Below are positions 10,847 through 23,004 of a DNA stretch of 64,000 nt, in pieces. The stretch is taken from the NCBI GenBank assembly GCA_037974665.1, contig CM075773.1, positions 17,164,146 through 17,228,145 of the forward strand, given 5' to 3'. Below the pieces are notes generated by a model. That model searched no databases and was not told the DNA's origin. It saw nothing but the letters and a program-made list of their open reading frames with translations. Both the position numbers and the translations under genes were made by a program. Source of the DNA: Ehretia macrophylla. Lineage: Eukaryota; Streptophyta; Magnoliopsida; Boraginales; Ehretiaceae. The first letter of the stretch is position 1, and each line of letters begins with the position of its first letter.

Positions 10847-10873
10847 GGCCCATTCAAAAGGCCCAATGGGCTT
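10847..10873 (-). promoter_or_regulatory. Conserved GGCCCA/TGGGCT cluster upstream of 5S-16 (reference)
   Basis: Three GCCCA cores lie at -62 to -88 from the 5S start: GGCCCA at 10847-10852 and 10860-10865, and TGGGCT at 10867-10872. The last two form an 11-bp palindrome GCCCA-A-TGGGC. The cluster is nearly invariant across the array, while the sequence around it varies more. TGGGCC/T is the 'site II' motif bound by TCP factors in plant Pol II promoters, for instance of ribosomal-protein genes. A role here is inference only. Confidence 0.5.
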
Positions 10874-11342
10874 AACGACAACCCATCCGCTTCAACAACG
10901 CAGCATCCTCGCAAGACGTGATATCGACGCATTGTAGGGTCCTCTAATGTGCCGCGAGTAAGGTTGTCGTCCTTTTAACAGCTCACGACGTACGATCCGG
11001 GACCCAAAAACAGAGCAAAAGAAGAAAAGTTGCCTGAAACTGATGAAAACGTTCGATTTTGAGCTTCGAAAAGGGCAAAGCGAGTTAGCTAGCTGCCCCC
11101 GTCGTAGAGCTCTCAGAGAGCTTTCCAACGGTTTGCTGTGCGCCTCGTAACTCCTTACGGATCAAAAGTTATGGGCACCGGAGCGACGGAGACCTGGTCA
11201 CAAGCCCTACGCCCTCGGTTTGCGGGCCTAGCCTCCACGTGAAGAGAAGTTGTCTTGCCCAAGATGCGGTGGGATTCGATAATAGAAATGTGGTGGGTAA
11301 AGTATCTTGGCAACCCTAACCGGAGCAAAAAAAATTGGAAAG

Positions 11343-11462
11343 GGGGGTGCAACACGAGGACTTCCAAGGGGGTCACCCATCCTAGTACTACACTCGCCCA
11401 AGCACGCTTAACTTCGGAGTTCTGATGGGATCCGGTGCATTAGTGCTGGTATGATCGCACCC
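11343..11462 (-). rRNA. 5S rRNA gene 5S-17
   Basis: Substitutions G97U (box C edge) and A71U (intermediate element). Confidence 0.94.
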
Positions 11463-12031
11463 GTCATGTTGAGGGCACAATTCCTTTATGTGTTAACGGT
11501 TCACAGTCCCAGCCTAGAGATATGGCCCATTCAAAAGGCCCAATGGGCTTAACGACAACCCATCCGCTTCAACAACGCAGCATCCTCGCAAGACGTGATA
11601 TCGACGCATTGTAGGGTCCTCTAATGTGCCGCGAGTAAGGTTGTCATCTTTTTAACAGCTCACGACTTACGATCCGGGACGAAAAAACAAAGCAAAAGAA
11701 GAAAAGTGGCCCGAAACTAATGAAAACGTTCAATTTTGAGCTCCGAAAAGGGCACGGCAAGCTAGCTAGCTACCCCCGTCGTAGAGCTCTCGGAGTGCTT
11801 TCCAAAGGTATGCTGTGCGCCGCGTAACTCCTTACGGATCAAAAGTTATGGGCACCGGAGCGACGGAGAACTTGTCACAAGCCCTACGCCCTCGGTTTGC
11901 GGGCCCAGCCTCCACGTGAAGAGAAGTTGTGTTGCCCAAGGTGCCGTGGGATTCGATAATAGAAATGTGGTGGGTAAAGTATCTTGGCAACCCTAACCGG
12001 GGCAAAAAAAATTGAAAAAGGTGGTGCAAAA

Positions 12032-12151
12032 GGGGGTGCAACACGAGGACTTCCCAAGGAGTCACCCATCCTAGTACTACTCTCGCCCAAGCACACTTAA
12101 CATCGGAGTTCTGTTGGGATTCTGTGCATTAGTGCTGGTATGATCGCACCC
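12032..12151 (-). rRNA. 5S rRNA gene 5S-18 (divergent)
   Basis: 12-bp 3' duplication. Seven substitutions: C95U and C92U (box C), C57U and A50U (box A), U38A, G31A and C29A. The TATA-like flank reads ctttttg instead of ctttatg. Probably a weak or silent copy. Confidence 0.85.
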
Positions 12152-12708
12152 GTCATGTTGAGGGCACAATTCCTTTTTGTGTTAACGGTTCACAGTCCCA
12201 GCCTAGAGAGATGGCCCATTCAGAAGGCCCAAAGGGCTTAACGACAACCCATCCGCTTCAACAACGCAGCATCCTCGCAAGACGTGATATCGACGCATTG
12301 TAGGGTCCTCTAATGTGCCGCGAGTAAGGTTGTCGTTCTTTTTACATCTCACGACGTACGATCCGGGACGGAAAAACAGAGCAAAAGAAGAAAAGTGGCC
12401 CGAAACTGATGAAAACGTTCGATTTTGAGCACCGAAAAGGGCACGACAAGCTAGCTCGCTGCCCCCGTCATAGAGCTCTCGGAGAGCTTTCCAACGGTAT
12501 GCTGTGCGCCGCGTAACTCCGTACGGATCCAAAGTTATGGGCACCGGAGCGACGGAGACCTGGTCACAAGCCCTACGCCCTCGGTTTGCGGGCCCAGCCT
12601 CCACGTGAAGAGAAGTTGTCTTGCCCAAGGTGCCGTGGGATTCGATAATAGAAATGTGGTGGGTAAAGTATCTTGGCAACGCTAACCGGAGCAAAAAAAA
12701 TTGAAAAG

Positions 12709-12828
12709 CGGGGTGCAACACGAGGACTTCCCAGGGGGTCACCCATCCTAGTACTACTCTCGCCCAAGCACGCTTAACTTCGGAGTTCTGATGGGATCCG
12801 GTGCATTAGTGCTGGTATGATCGCACCC
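12709..12828 (-). rRNA. 5S rRNA gene 5S-19 (near consensus)
   Basis: Consensus except at nt 120 (G for C), where the 3' end is variable anyway. Confidence 0.97.
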
Positions 12829-13385
12829 GTCATGTTGAGGGCACAATTCCTTTATGTGTTAACGGTTCACAGTCCCAGCCTAGAGATATGGCCCATTCAA
12901 AAGGCCCAATGGGCTTAATGATAACCCATCCGCTTCAACAACGCAGCATCCTCGCAAGACGTGATATAGACGCATTGGAGGGTCCTCTAATGTGCCGCGA
13001 GTAAGGTTGTCGTCTTTTTAACAGCTCACGACGTACGATCCAGGACGGAAAAACAGAGCAAAAGAAGAAAAGTGGCCCGAAACTGATTAAAACGTTCGAT
13101 TTTGAGCTCCGAAAATGGTACGGCGAGCTAGCTAGCTGCCCCCGTCGTAGAGCTCTCAGAGAGCTTTCCAATGGTATGATGTGCGCCGCGTAACTCCATA
13201 CTGATCAAAACTTATGGGCACCGGAGCGACGGAGACCTGGTCACAAACCCTACTCCCTCGGTTTGCAGGCCCAGCCTCCACGTGAAGAGAAGTTGTCTTG
13301 CCCAAGGTGCCGTGGGATTCGATAATAGAAATGTGGTGGGTAAAGTATCTTGGCAACCCTAACCGGAGCAAAAAAAATTGAAAAG

Positions 13386-13505
13386 AGGGGTGCAACACGA
13401 GGACTTCCCAGGGGGTCACCCATCCTAGTACTACTCTCGCCCAAGCACGCTTAACTTCGGAGTTCTGATGGGATCCGATGCATTAGTGCTGGTATGATCG
13501 CACCC
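13386..13505 (-). rRNA. 5S rRNA gene 5S-20
   Basis: One substitution, C28U, plus U at nt 120. The left spacer shares gatatagacg, gattggag-type and ggtatgatg changes with unit 27 (offset 4,761 bp, seven units). Confidence 0.95.
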
Positions 13506-14074
13506 GTCATGTTGAGGGCACAATTCCTTTATGTGTTAACGGTTCACAGTCCCAGCCTAGAGATATGGCCCATTCAAAAGGCCCAATGGGCTTAACGACA
13601 ACCCATCCGCTTCAACAATGCAGCATCCTCGCAAGACGTGATATCGACGCATTGTATGGTCCTCTAATGTGCCGCGAGTAAGGTTGTCATCCTTTTAACA
13701 GCTCACGACGTACGATCCGGGACGGAAAAACAGAGCAAAAGAAGAAAAGTGGCCCGAAACTGATGAAAACGTTCAATTTTGAGCTCCGAAAGGGGCACGG
13801 CGGGCTAGCTAGCTGCCCCCATCGTAGAGCTCTCGGAGAGCTTTCCAACGGTATGCTGTGCGCCGCGTAACTCCTTACGGGTCAAAAGTTATGGGCACCG
13901 GAGCGACGGAGACCTGGTCCCAAGCCCTACGCCCTCGGTTTGCGGGCCCAGCCTCCACGTGAAGAGAAGTTGTCTTGCCCAAGGTGCCGTGGGATTCGAT
14001 AATAGAAATGTGGTGGGTAAAGTATCTTGGCAACCCTAACCGGAGCAAAAAAAATTGAAAAAGGGGGTGCAAAA

Positions 14075-14194
14075 GGGGGTGCAACACGAGGACTTCCCAG
14101 GGGGTCACCCATCCTAGTACTACTCTCGCCCAAGCACGCTTAACTTCGGAGTTCTGATGGGATCCGGTGCATTAGTGCTGGTATGATCGCACCC
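14075..14194 (-). rRNA. 5S rRNA gene 5S-21 (consensus)
   Basis: Exact consensus gene with the 12-bp 3' duplication. Spacer markers ttacgggtca and ggtcccaag are shared with unit 24, 2,041 bp away. Confidence 0.96.
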
Positions 14195-14750
14195 GTCATG
14201 TTGAGGGCACAATTCCTTTATGTGTTAACGGTTCACAGTCCCAGCCTAGAGATATGGCCCATTCAAAAGGCCCAATGGGCTTAACGACAACCCATCCGCT
14301 TCAACAACGTAGCATCCTCGCAAGACGTGATATCGACGCATTGTAGGGTCCTCTAATGTGCCGCGAGTAAGGTTGTCGTCCTTTTAACAGCTCACGACGT
14401 ACGATCCGGGACGGAAAAACAGAGCAAAAGAAGAAAAGTGGCACGAAACTGATGAAAACGTTCAATTTTGAGCTCCGAAAAGGGCGCGGCGCGCTAGCTA
14501 GTTGCCCCCGTCGTAGAGCTCTCGGAGAGCTTTCCAACGGTATGCTGTGCGCCTCGTAACTCCTTACGGATCAAAAGTTATGGGCACCGGAGCGACGGAG
14601 ACCTGGTCACAAGCCCTACGCCCTCGGTTTGCGGGCCCAGCCTCCACGAGAAGAGAACTTGTCTTGGCCAAGGTGCCGTGGGATTCGATAATAGAAATGT
14701 GGTGGGTAAAGTATCTTGGCAACGCTAATCGGAGCAAAAAAAATTGAAAA

Positions 14751-14870
14751 GGGGGTACAACACGAGGACTTCCCAGGGGGTCACCCATCCTAGTACTACT
14801 CTCGCCCAAGCACGCTTAACTTCGGAGTTCTGATGGGATCCAGTGCATTAGTGCTGGTATGATCGCTCCC
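14751..14870 (-). rRNA. 5S rRNA gene 5S-22
   Basis: Substitutions C114U, C29U and U4A. The first and last weaken helix I. The upstream flank has ctttatttg and tcatggtga. Confidence 0.92.
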
Positions 14871-15427
14871 GTCATGGTGAGGGCACAATTCCTTTATTTG
14901 TTAACGGTTCACAGTCTCAGCCTTGAGATATGGCCCATTCAAAAGGCCCAATGGGCATAAAGTAAACCCATCCGCTTCAACAACGCAGCATCCTCGCAAG
15001 ACGTGATATCGACGCATTGAAGGATCCTCTAATGTGCCGCGAGTAAGGTTGTCGTCCTTTTAACAGCTCACGACGTACGATCCGGGACGGAAAAACAGAG
15101 CAAAAGAAGAAAAGTGACCCGAAACTGATGAAAACGTTCGATTTTGAGTTCCAAAAATTTCAAAGCGTGCAAGCTTACTGCCCCCGTCGTAGAGCTCTCG
15201 GAGAGCTTTCCAACGGTATGCTGTGCGACGCGTAACTCGTTACGGATCAAAAGTTATGGGCAACGGAGCGACGGAGACCTGGTCACAAGCCCTACGCCCT
15301 CGGTTTGCGGGCCCAGCCTCCACGTGAAGAGAAGTTATCTTGCCCAAGGTGCCGTGGGATTCGATAATAGAAATGTGGTTGGTAAAGTATCTTGGCAACC
15401 TTAACCGGAGCAAAAAAAATTGAAAAG

Positions 15428-15546
15428 GGGGGTGCAACACGAGGACTTCCCAGGGGTCACCCATCCTAGTACTACTCTCGCCCAAGCACGCTTAACTTCG
15501 GAGTTCTGATGGGATCCGGTGCATTAGTGCTGGTATGATCGCACCC
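15428..15546 (-). rRNA. 5S rRNA gene 5S-23 (1-nt deletion)
   Basis: 119 nt: one C is missing from the C-run at nt 91-95 (box C). Otherwise consensus. Could be a real allele or a homopolymer error. Confidence 0.9.
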
Positions 15547-16115
15547 GTCATGTTGAGGGCACAATTCCTTTATGTGTTAACGGTTCACAGTCCCAGCCTA
15601 GAGATATGGCCCATTCAAAAGGCCCAATGGGCTTAACAACAACCCATCCGCTTCAACAACGCAGCATCCTCGCAAGACGTGATATCGACGCATTGTAGGG
15701 TCCTCTAATGTGCCATGAGTAAGGTTGTCGTCCTTTTAACAGCTCACGACGTACGATCCGGGACGGAAAAACAGAGCAAAAGAAGAAAAGTGGCCCGAAA
15801 CTGATGAAAACGTTCAATTTTGAGCTCCGAAAAGGGCACGGCGAGCTAGCTAGCTACCCCCGTCGTAGAGCTCTCGGAGAGCTTTCCAACGGTATGCTGT
15901 GCGCCGCGTAACTCCTTACGGGTCAAAAGTTATGGGCACCGGAGCGACGGAGACCTGGTCCCAAGCCCTACGCCCTCGGTTTGCGGGCCCAGCCTCCACG
16001 TGAAGAGAAGTTGTGTTGCCCAAGGTGCCGTGGGATTCGATAATAGAAATGTGGTGGGTAAAGTATCTTGGCAACCCTAACCGGAGCAAAAAAAATTGAA
16101 AAAGGGGGTGCAAAA

Positions 16116-16235
16116 GGGGGTGCAACACGAGGACTTCCCAGGGGGTCACCCATCCTAGTACTACTCTCGCCCAAGCACGCTTAACTTCGGAGTTCTGATT
16201 GGATCCGGTGCATTAGTGCTGGTATGATCGTACCC
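16116..16235 (-). rRNA. 5S rRNA gene 5S-24
   Basis: 12-bp 3' duplication. Substitutions C36A and G5A. Confidence 0.94.
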
Positions 16236-16792
16236 GTCATGTTGAGGGCACAATTCCTTTATGTGTTAACGGTTCACAGTCCCAGCCTAGAGATATGGCC
16301 CATTCAAAAGGCCCAATGGACTTAACGACAACCCATCTGCTTTAACAATGCAGCATCCTCGCAAGACGTTATATCGACGCATTGTAGGGCCCTCTAATGT
16401 GCCGCGAGTAAGGTTGTCGTCCTTTTAACAGCTCACGACGTACGATCCAGGACGAAAAAATAGAACAAAAGAAGAAAAGTGGCCCGAAACTGATGAAATC
16501 GTTCGATTTTGAGCTCCGAAAAGGGTACGGCGAGCTAGCTACCTGCCCCCGTCGTAGAGCTCTCAGAGAGCTTTCGAACGGTATGCTGTGCGCCGCGTAA
16601 CTCCTTACGGATCAAAAGTTATGGGCAACGGAGCGACGGAGACCTGGTCACAAGCCCCATGCCCTCGGTTTGCAGCCCCAGCCTCCAAGTGAAGAGAAGT
16701 TGTCTTGCCCAAGGTGCCGTGGGATTCGATAATAGAAATGTGGTGGGTAAAGTATCTTGGCAACCCTAACCGGAGCAAAAAAAATTGAAAAG

Positions 16793-16912
16793 GGGGGTGC
16801 AACACGAGGACTTCCCAGGGGGTCACCTATCCTAGTACTACTCTCGCCCAAGCACGCTTAACTTCGGAGTTCTGATGGGATCCGGTGCATTAGTGCAGGT
16901 ATGATCGCACCC
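16793..16912 (-). rRNA. 5S rRNA gene 5S-25
   Basis: Substitutions G85A (box C) and A16U. G85A recurs in 5S-02, 31, 33 and 36. Confidence 0.94.
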
Positions 16913-17469
16913 GTCATGTTGAGGGCACAATTCCTTTATGTGTTAACGGTTCACAGTCCCAGCCTAGAGATATGGCCCATTCAAAAGGCCCAATGGGCTT
17001 AACGACAACCCATCCGCTTCAACAACGCAGCATCCTCGCAAGACGTGATATCGACGCATTGTAGGGTCCTCTAATGTGCCGCGAGTAAGGTTGTCGTCCT
17101 TTTAACAGCTCACGACGTACGATCCGGGACCGAAAAACAGAGCAAAAGAAGAAAAGTGGCCCGAAACTGATGAAAACGTTCAATTTTGAGCACCGAAAAG
17201 GGCATAGCAAGCTAGCTAGCTGCCCCCGTCGTAGAGCTCTCAGAGAGCTTTCCAACGGTATGTTGTGCGCCTCGTAACTCCTTACGGATCAAAAGTTATG
17301 GGCACCGGAGCGACGGAGACCTGGTCACAAGCCCTACGCCCTCTGTTTGCGGGCCCAGCCTCCACGTGAAGAGAAGTTGTCTTGCCCAAGGTGCCGTGGG
17401 ATTCGATAATGGAAATGTGGTGGGTAAAGTATCTTGGCAACCCTAACCGGAGCAAAAAAAATTGAAAAG

Positions 17470-17589
17470 GGGGGTGCAACACGAGGACTTCCCAGGGGGT
17501 CACCCATCCTAGTACTACTCTCGCCCAAGCACGCTTAACTTCGGAGTTCTGATGGGATCCGGTGCATTAGTGCTGGTATGATCGCACCC
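17470..17589 (-). rRNA. 5S rRNA gene 5S-26 (consensus)
   Basis: Exact consensus with intact flank and terminator. Confidence 0.97.
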
Positions 17590-18146
17590 GTCATGTTGAG
17601 GGCACAATTCCTTTATGTGTTAACGGTTCACAGTCCCAGCCTAGAGATATGGCCCATTCAAAAGGCCCAATGGGCTTAACGACAACCCATCCGCATCAAC
17701 AACGCAGCATCCTCGCAAGACGTGATATAGACGCATTGGAGGGTCCTCCAATGAGCCGCGAGTAAGGTTGTCGTCTTTTTAACAGCTCACGACGTACGAT
17801 CCAGGACGGAAAAACAGAGCAAAAGAAGAAAAGTGGCCCGAAACTGATTAAAATGTTCGATTTTGCGCTCTGAAAAGGGCACGGCGATCTAGCTACCTGC
17901 CCCCGTCGTAGAGCTCTCAGAGAGCTTTCCAATGGTATGATGTGCGCCGCGTAACTCCTTACGGATCAAAAGTTATGGGCACCGGAGCGACGGAGACCTG
18001 GTCACAAACCCTACGCCCTCGGTTTGCGGGCCCAGCCTCCACGTGAAGAGAAGTTGTCTTGCCCAAGGTGCCGTGGGAGTCGATAATAGAAATGTGGTGG
18101 GTAAAGTATCTTGGCAACGCTAACCGGAGCAAAAACAATTGAAAAG

Positions 18147-18266
18147 GGGGGTGCAACACGAGGACTTCCCAGGGGGTCACCCATCCTAGTACTACTCTCG
18201 CCCAAGCACGCTTAACTTCGGAGTTTTGATGGGATCCGGTGCATTAGTGCTGGTATGATCGCACCC
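18147..18266 (-). rRNA. 5S rRNA gene 5S-27
   Basis: One substitution, G41A. The terminator run is broken to aaaaacaatt. The spacer is the partner of unit 20. Confidence 0.95.
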
Positions 18267-18823
18267 GTCATGTTGAGGGCACAATTCCTTTATGTGTTAA
18301 CGGTTCACAGTCCCAGCCTAGAGATATGGCCCATTCAAAAGGCCCAATGGGCTTAACGACAACCCATCCGCTTCAACAACACAGCATCCTCGCAAGACGT
18401 GATATCGACGCATTGTAGGGTCCTCTAATGTGCCGCGAGTAAGGTTGTCTTCCTTTTAACAGCTCACGACGTATGATCCGGGACGAAAAAACAGAGCAAA
18501 AGAAGAAAAGTGGCCCAAAACTGATGAAAACGTTCGATTTTGAGCTCCAAAAAGGGAATAGCGTTCTAGCTAGCTGCCCCCATCGTAGAGCACTCAGAGA
18601 GCTTTCCAACGGTATGCTGTGCGCCTCGTAACTCCTTACGGATCAAAATTTATGGGCACCGGAGCGACGGAGACCTGGTCACAAGCCCTACGCCCACTGT
18701 TTGCGGGCCCACCCTCCACATGAAGAGAAGTTGTCTAGCCCAAGGTGCCGTGGGATTCGATAATAAAAATGTGGTGGGTAAAGTATCTTGGCAACCCTAA
18801 CCGGGGCAAAAAAAATTGAAAAA

Positions 18824-18943
18824 GGGGGTGCAACACGAGTACTTCCCAGGGGGTCACCCATCCTAGTACTACTCTCCCCCAAGCAAGCTTAGCTACGGAG
18901 TTCTGATGGGACCCGGTGCATTAGTGCTGGTATGATCGAACCC
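18824..18943 (-). rRNA. 5S rRNA gene 5S-28 (divergent)
   Basis: Seven substitutions: C104A, C67G, G58U, U52C, A49U, A32G and G5U. Two lie in box A and one in the intermediate element. Probably poorly transcribed. Confidence 0.85.
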
Positions 18944-19500
18944 GTCATGTTGAGGGCACAATTCCTTTATGTGTTAACAGTTCACAGTCCCAGCCTAGAG
19001 ATATGGCCCATTCAAAAGGCCCAATGGGCTTAACGACAACCCATCCGCTTCAACAACGCAGCATCCTCGCAAGACGTGATATCGACGCATTGTAGGGTCC
19101 TCTAATGAGCCGCGAGTAAGGTTGTCGTCCTTTTAACAGCTCACGACGTACGATCCGGGACGGAAAAACAGTGCAGAAGAAGAAAAGTGGCCTGAAATTG
19201 ATGAAAACGTTCGATTTTGAGCTCCGAAAAGGGCACGGCGAGCTAGCTACCTGCCCCCGTCGTAGAGCTCTCGGAGAGCTTTCCAACGGTATGCTGTGCG
19301 CCGCGTAACTCCTTACGGATCCAAAGTTATGGGCATCGGAGCAACGGAGACCTGGTCACAAGCCCTACGCCCTCGGTTTGCGGGCCCAGCCTCCACGTGA
19401 AGAGAAGTTGTCTTGCCCAAGGTGCTGTGGGATTCGATAATAGAAATCTGGTGGGTAAAGTATCTTGGCAACCCTAACCGGAGCAAAAAAAATTGAAAAG

Positions 19501-19620
19501 GGGGGTGCAACACGAGGACTTCCCAGGGGGTCACCCATCCTAGTACTACTCTCGCCCAAGCACGCTTAACTTCGGAGTTCTGATGGGATCCGGTGCATTA
19601 GTGCTGGTATGATCGCACCC
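19501..19620 (-). rRNA. 5S rRNA gene 5S-29 (consensus)
   Basis: Exact consensus. The spacer has the gctagctacctgcc haplotype. Confidence 0.97.
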
Positions 19621-20177
19621 GTCATGTTGAGGGCACAATTCCTTTATGTGTTAACGGTTCACAGTCCCAGCCTAGAGATATGGCCCATTCAAAAGGCCCA
19701 ATGGGCTTAACGACAACCCATCCGCTTCAACAACGCAGCATCCTCGCAAGACGTGATATCGACGCATTGTAGGGTCCTCTAATGTGCCGCGAGTAAGGTT
19801 TTCGTCCTTTTAACAGCTCACGACGTACGATCCGGGACGGAAAAACAGAGCAAAAGAAGAAAAGTGGCCCGAAACTGATGAAAACGTTCGATTTTGAGCT
19901 CCGAAAAGGGCACGGCGAGCTAGCTACCTGCCCCCGTCGGAGAGCTCTCAGAGAGCTTTCCAACGGTATGCTGTGCGCCGCGTAACTCCTTACGGATCAA
20001 AAGTTATGGGCCCCGGAGCGACCTAGACCTGGACACACCCCCTACCCCCTCGGTTTCCGGGCCCCGCCTCCACGTGAAGAGAACTATTCTTGCACAAGGT
20101 GCCGTGGGATTCGATAATAGAAATGTGGTGGGTAAAGTATCTTGGCAACCCTAACCGGAGCAAAAAAAATTGAAAAG

Positions 20178-20297
20178 GGGGGTGCAACACGAGGACATCC
20201 CAGGGGGTCACCCATCCTAGTACTACTCTCGCCCAAGCACGCTTAACTTCGGAGTTCTGATGGGATCCGGTGCATTAGTGCTGGTATGATCGCACCC
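20178..20297 (-). rRNA. 5S rRNA gene 5S-30
   Basis: One substitution, A101U. Its left spacer holds an unusual cluster of about a dozen changes, mostly to C, between 20012 and 20095. Confidence 0.95.
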
Positions 20298-20854
20298 GTC
20301 ATGTTGAGGGCACAATTCCTTTATGTGTTAACGGTTCACAGTCCCAGCCTAGAGATATGGCCCATTCAAAAGGCCCAATGGGCTTAACGACAACCCATCC
20401 GCTTCAACAACGCAGTATCCTCGCAAGACGTGATATCGACGCATTGTAGGGTCCTCTAATGTGCCACGAGTAAGGTTGTCGTCCTTTTAACAGCTCACGA
20501 CGTGCGATCCGGGATGGAAAAACAGATCAATAGAAGAAAAGTGGCCCGAAACTGATGAAAACATTCGATTTTGAACTCCGAAAAGGGCACAGCGAGCTAG
20601 CTAGGTGCCCCCGTCGTATAGCTCTCAGAGAGCTTCCCAACGGTATGCTGTACGCCTCGTAACTCCTTACGGATCAAAAGTTATGGGCACCGGAGCGACG
20701 GAGACCTGGTCACAAGCCCTACGCCCTCGGTTTGCGGGCCCAGCCTCCACGTGAAGAGAAGTTGTCTTGCCCAAGGTGCCGTGGGATTCGACAATAGAAA
20801 TGTGGTGGGTAAAGTATCTTGGCAACCCTAACCGGAGCAAAAAAAATTGAAAAG

Positions 20855-20974
20855 GGGGGTGCAACACGAGGACTTCCCAAGTGGTCACCTATGCTAGTAC
20901 TACTCTCGCCCAAGCACACTTAACTTCGGAGTTCTGATGGGATCCGGTGCATTAGTGCTGGTATGATCGCACCC
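20855..20974 (-). rRNA. 5S rRNA gene 5S-31
   Basis: Five substitutions: C95U, C93A, G85A and G82C in box C, and C57U in box A. Confidence 0.88.
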
Positions 20975-21531
20975 GTCATGTTGAGGGCACAATTCCTTTA
21001 TGTGTTAACGGTTCACAGTCCCAGCCTAGAGATATGGCCCATTCAAAAGGCCCAATGGGCTTAACGACAACCCATCCGCTTCAACAACGCAGCATCCTCG
21101 CAAGACGTGATATCGACGCATTGTAGGGTCCTCTAATGTGCCACGAGTAAGATTGTCGTCCTTTTAACAGCTCACGACGTACGATCCGGGACGGAAAAAC
21201 AGAGCAAAAGAAGAAAAGTGGCCCGAAACTAATGAAAACGTTCAATTTTGAGCTCCGAAAAGTGCAAAGCGAGCTAGCTAGCTGCCCCCGTCGTAGAGCT
21301 CTCAGAGTGCTTTACAACGGTATGCTGTGCGCCTCGTAACTCCTTACAGATCAAAAGTTATGGGTACCGGAGCGACGGAGACCTGGTCACAAGCCCTACG
21401 CCCTCGGTTTGCGGGCCCAACCTCCACGTGAAGAGAAGTTGTCTTGCCCAAGGTGCCGTGGGATTCGATAATAGAAATGTGGTGGGGAAAGGATCTTGGC
21501 AGCCCTGACCGGAGCAAAAAAAATTGAAAAG

Positions 21532-21651
21532 GGGGGGACAACATGAGGCCTTCCCAGGGGGTCCTCCATCCTAGTACTACTCTCGCCCAAGCACGCTTAG
21601 CTTCGGAGTTCTAATGGGATCCGGTGCATTAGTGCTGGTATGATCGCACCC
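21532..21651 (-). rRNA. 5S rRNA gene 5S-32 (divergent)
   Basis: Eight substitutions: A115C, C114U, G108A, U103G, U88G and G87A (box C), U52C (box A) and C39U. The flanking spacer is also altered (tggggaaagga near 21483). Confidence 0.85.
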
Positions 21652-22208
21652 GTCATGTTGAGGGCACAATTCTTTTATGTGTTAACGGTTCACAGTCCCA
21701 GCCTAGAGATATGGCCCATTCAAAAGGCCCAATGGGCTTAATGACAACCCATCCGATTGAACAACACAGCATCCTCGCAGGACGTGATATCGACGCATTG
21801 TAGGGTCCTCTAATGTGCCGCGAGTAAGGTTGTCGTCCTTTTAACAGCTCACGACGTACGATCCAGGACGGAAAAACAGAGCAAAAGAAGAAAAGTGGCC
21901 CGAAACTGATGAAAACGTTCAATTTTGAGCTCCAAAAAGGGCACGGCGAGCTAGCTACCTGCCCCCGTCGGAGAGCTCTCAGAGAGCTTCCCAACGGTAT
22001 GCTGTGCGCCGCGTAACTCCTTACGGATTAAAAGTTATGGGCACCGGAGCGACGGAGACCTGGTCACAAGCCCTACGCCCTCGGTTTGCGGGCCCAGCCT
22101 CCACGTGAAGAGAAGTTTTCTTGCCCAAGGTGCCGTGGGATTCGATAATAGAAATGTGGTGGGTAAAGTATCTTGGCAACCCTAACCGGAGCAAAAAAAA
22201 TTGAAAAG

Positions 22209-22328
22209 GGGGGTGCAACACGAGGACTTCCCAGGGGGTCACCTATCCTAGTACTACTCTCGCCCAAGCACGCTTAACTTCGGAGTTCTGATGGGATCCG
22301 GTGCATTAGTGCTGGTATGATCGCACCC
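22209..22328 (-). rRNA. 5S rRNA gene 5S-33
   Basis: One substitution, G85A in box C. Confidence 0.95.
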
Positions 22329-22884
22329 GTCATGTTGAGGGCACAATTCCTTTATGTGTTAACGGTTCACAGTCCCAGCCTAGAGATATGGCCCATTCAA
22401 AAGGCCCAATGGGCTTAACGACAACCCATCCGCTTTAACAACGCAGCATCCTCGCAAGACGTGATATCGACGCAATGTAGGGTCCTCTAATGTGCCGCGA
22501 GTAAGGTTGTCGTCCTTTTAACAACTCACGACGTACGATCCGGGAAGGAAAAACAGAGAAAAGAAGAAAAGTGGCCCAAAATTGATGAAAACGTTCGATT
22601 TTGAGCACATATAAGGGCTTAGCTAGCTAGCTAGCTGCCCCCGTCGTAGAGCTCTCAGAGAGCTTTCCAACGGTATGTTGTGCGCCTCGTAACTCCTTAC
22701 GGATCAAAAGTTATGGGCACCGGAGCGACGGAGACCTGGTCACAAGCCCTACGCCCTCTGTTTGCGGGCCCAACCTCCACGTGAAGAGAAGATGTCTTGC
22801 CCAAGGTGCCGTGGGATTCGATAATAGAAATGTGGTGGGTAAAGTATCTTGGCAACCCTAACCAGAGCAAAAAAAATTGAAAAG

Positions 22885-23004
22885 TGGGGTGCAACACGAG
22901 GACTTCCCAGGGGGTCACCCATCCTAGTACTACTCTCGCCCAAGCACGCTTAACTTCGGAGTTCTGATGGGATCCGGTGCATTAGTGCTGGTATGATCGC
23001 ACCC
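22885..23004 (-). rRNA. 5S rRNA gene 5S-34 (near consensus)
   Basis: Consensus apart from A at nt 120. The left spacer has an unusual cacatataagggctt segment (22606-22620). Confidence 0.96.

Noticed and set aside
12203-12742. The longest open frame in the window, 179 codons on the minus strand
   Set aside because: It results from chance loss of a stop in one unit and spans spacer, terminator and the 5S-19 gene. Equivalent positions in other units are interrupted.
15428-15546. Reading the one-base deletions in 5S-23 and 5S-80 as proof of pseudogenes
   Set aside because: 5S-23 differs only in a C-run length, which could be an error or tolerated; 5S-80 is more doubtful but still nearly full length. 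I kept both as rRNA genes with lower confidence.
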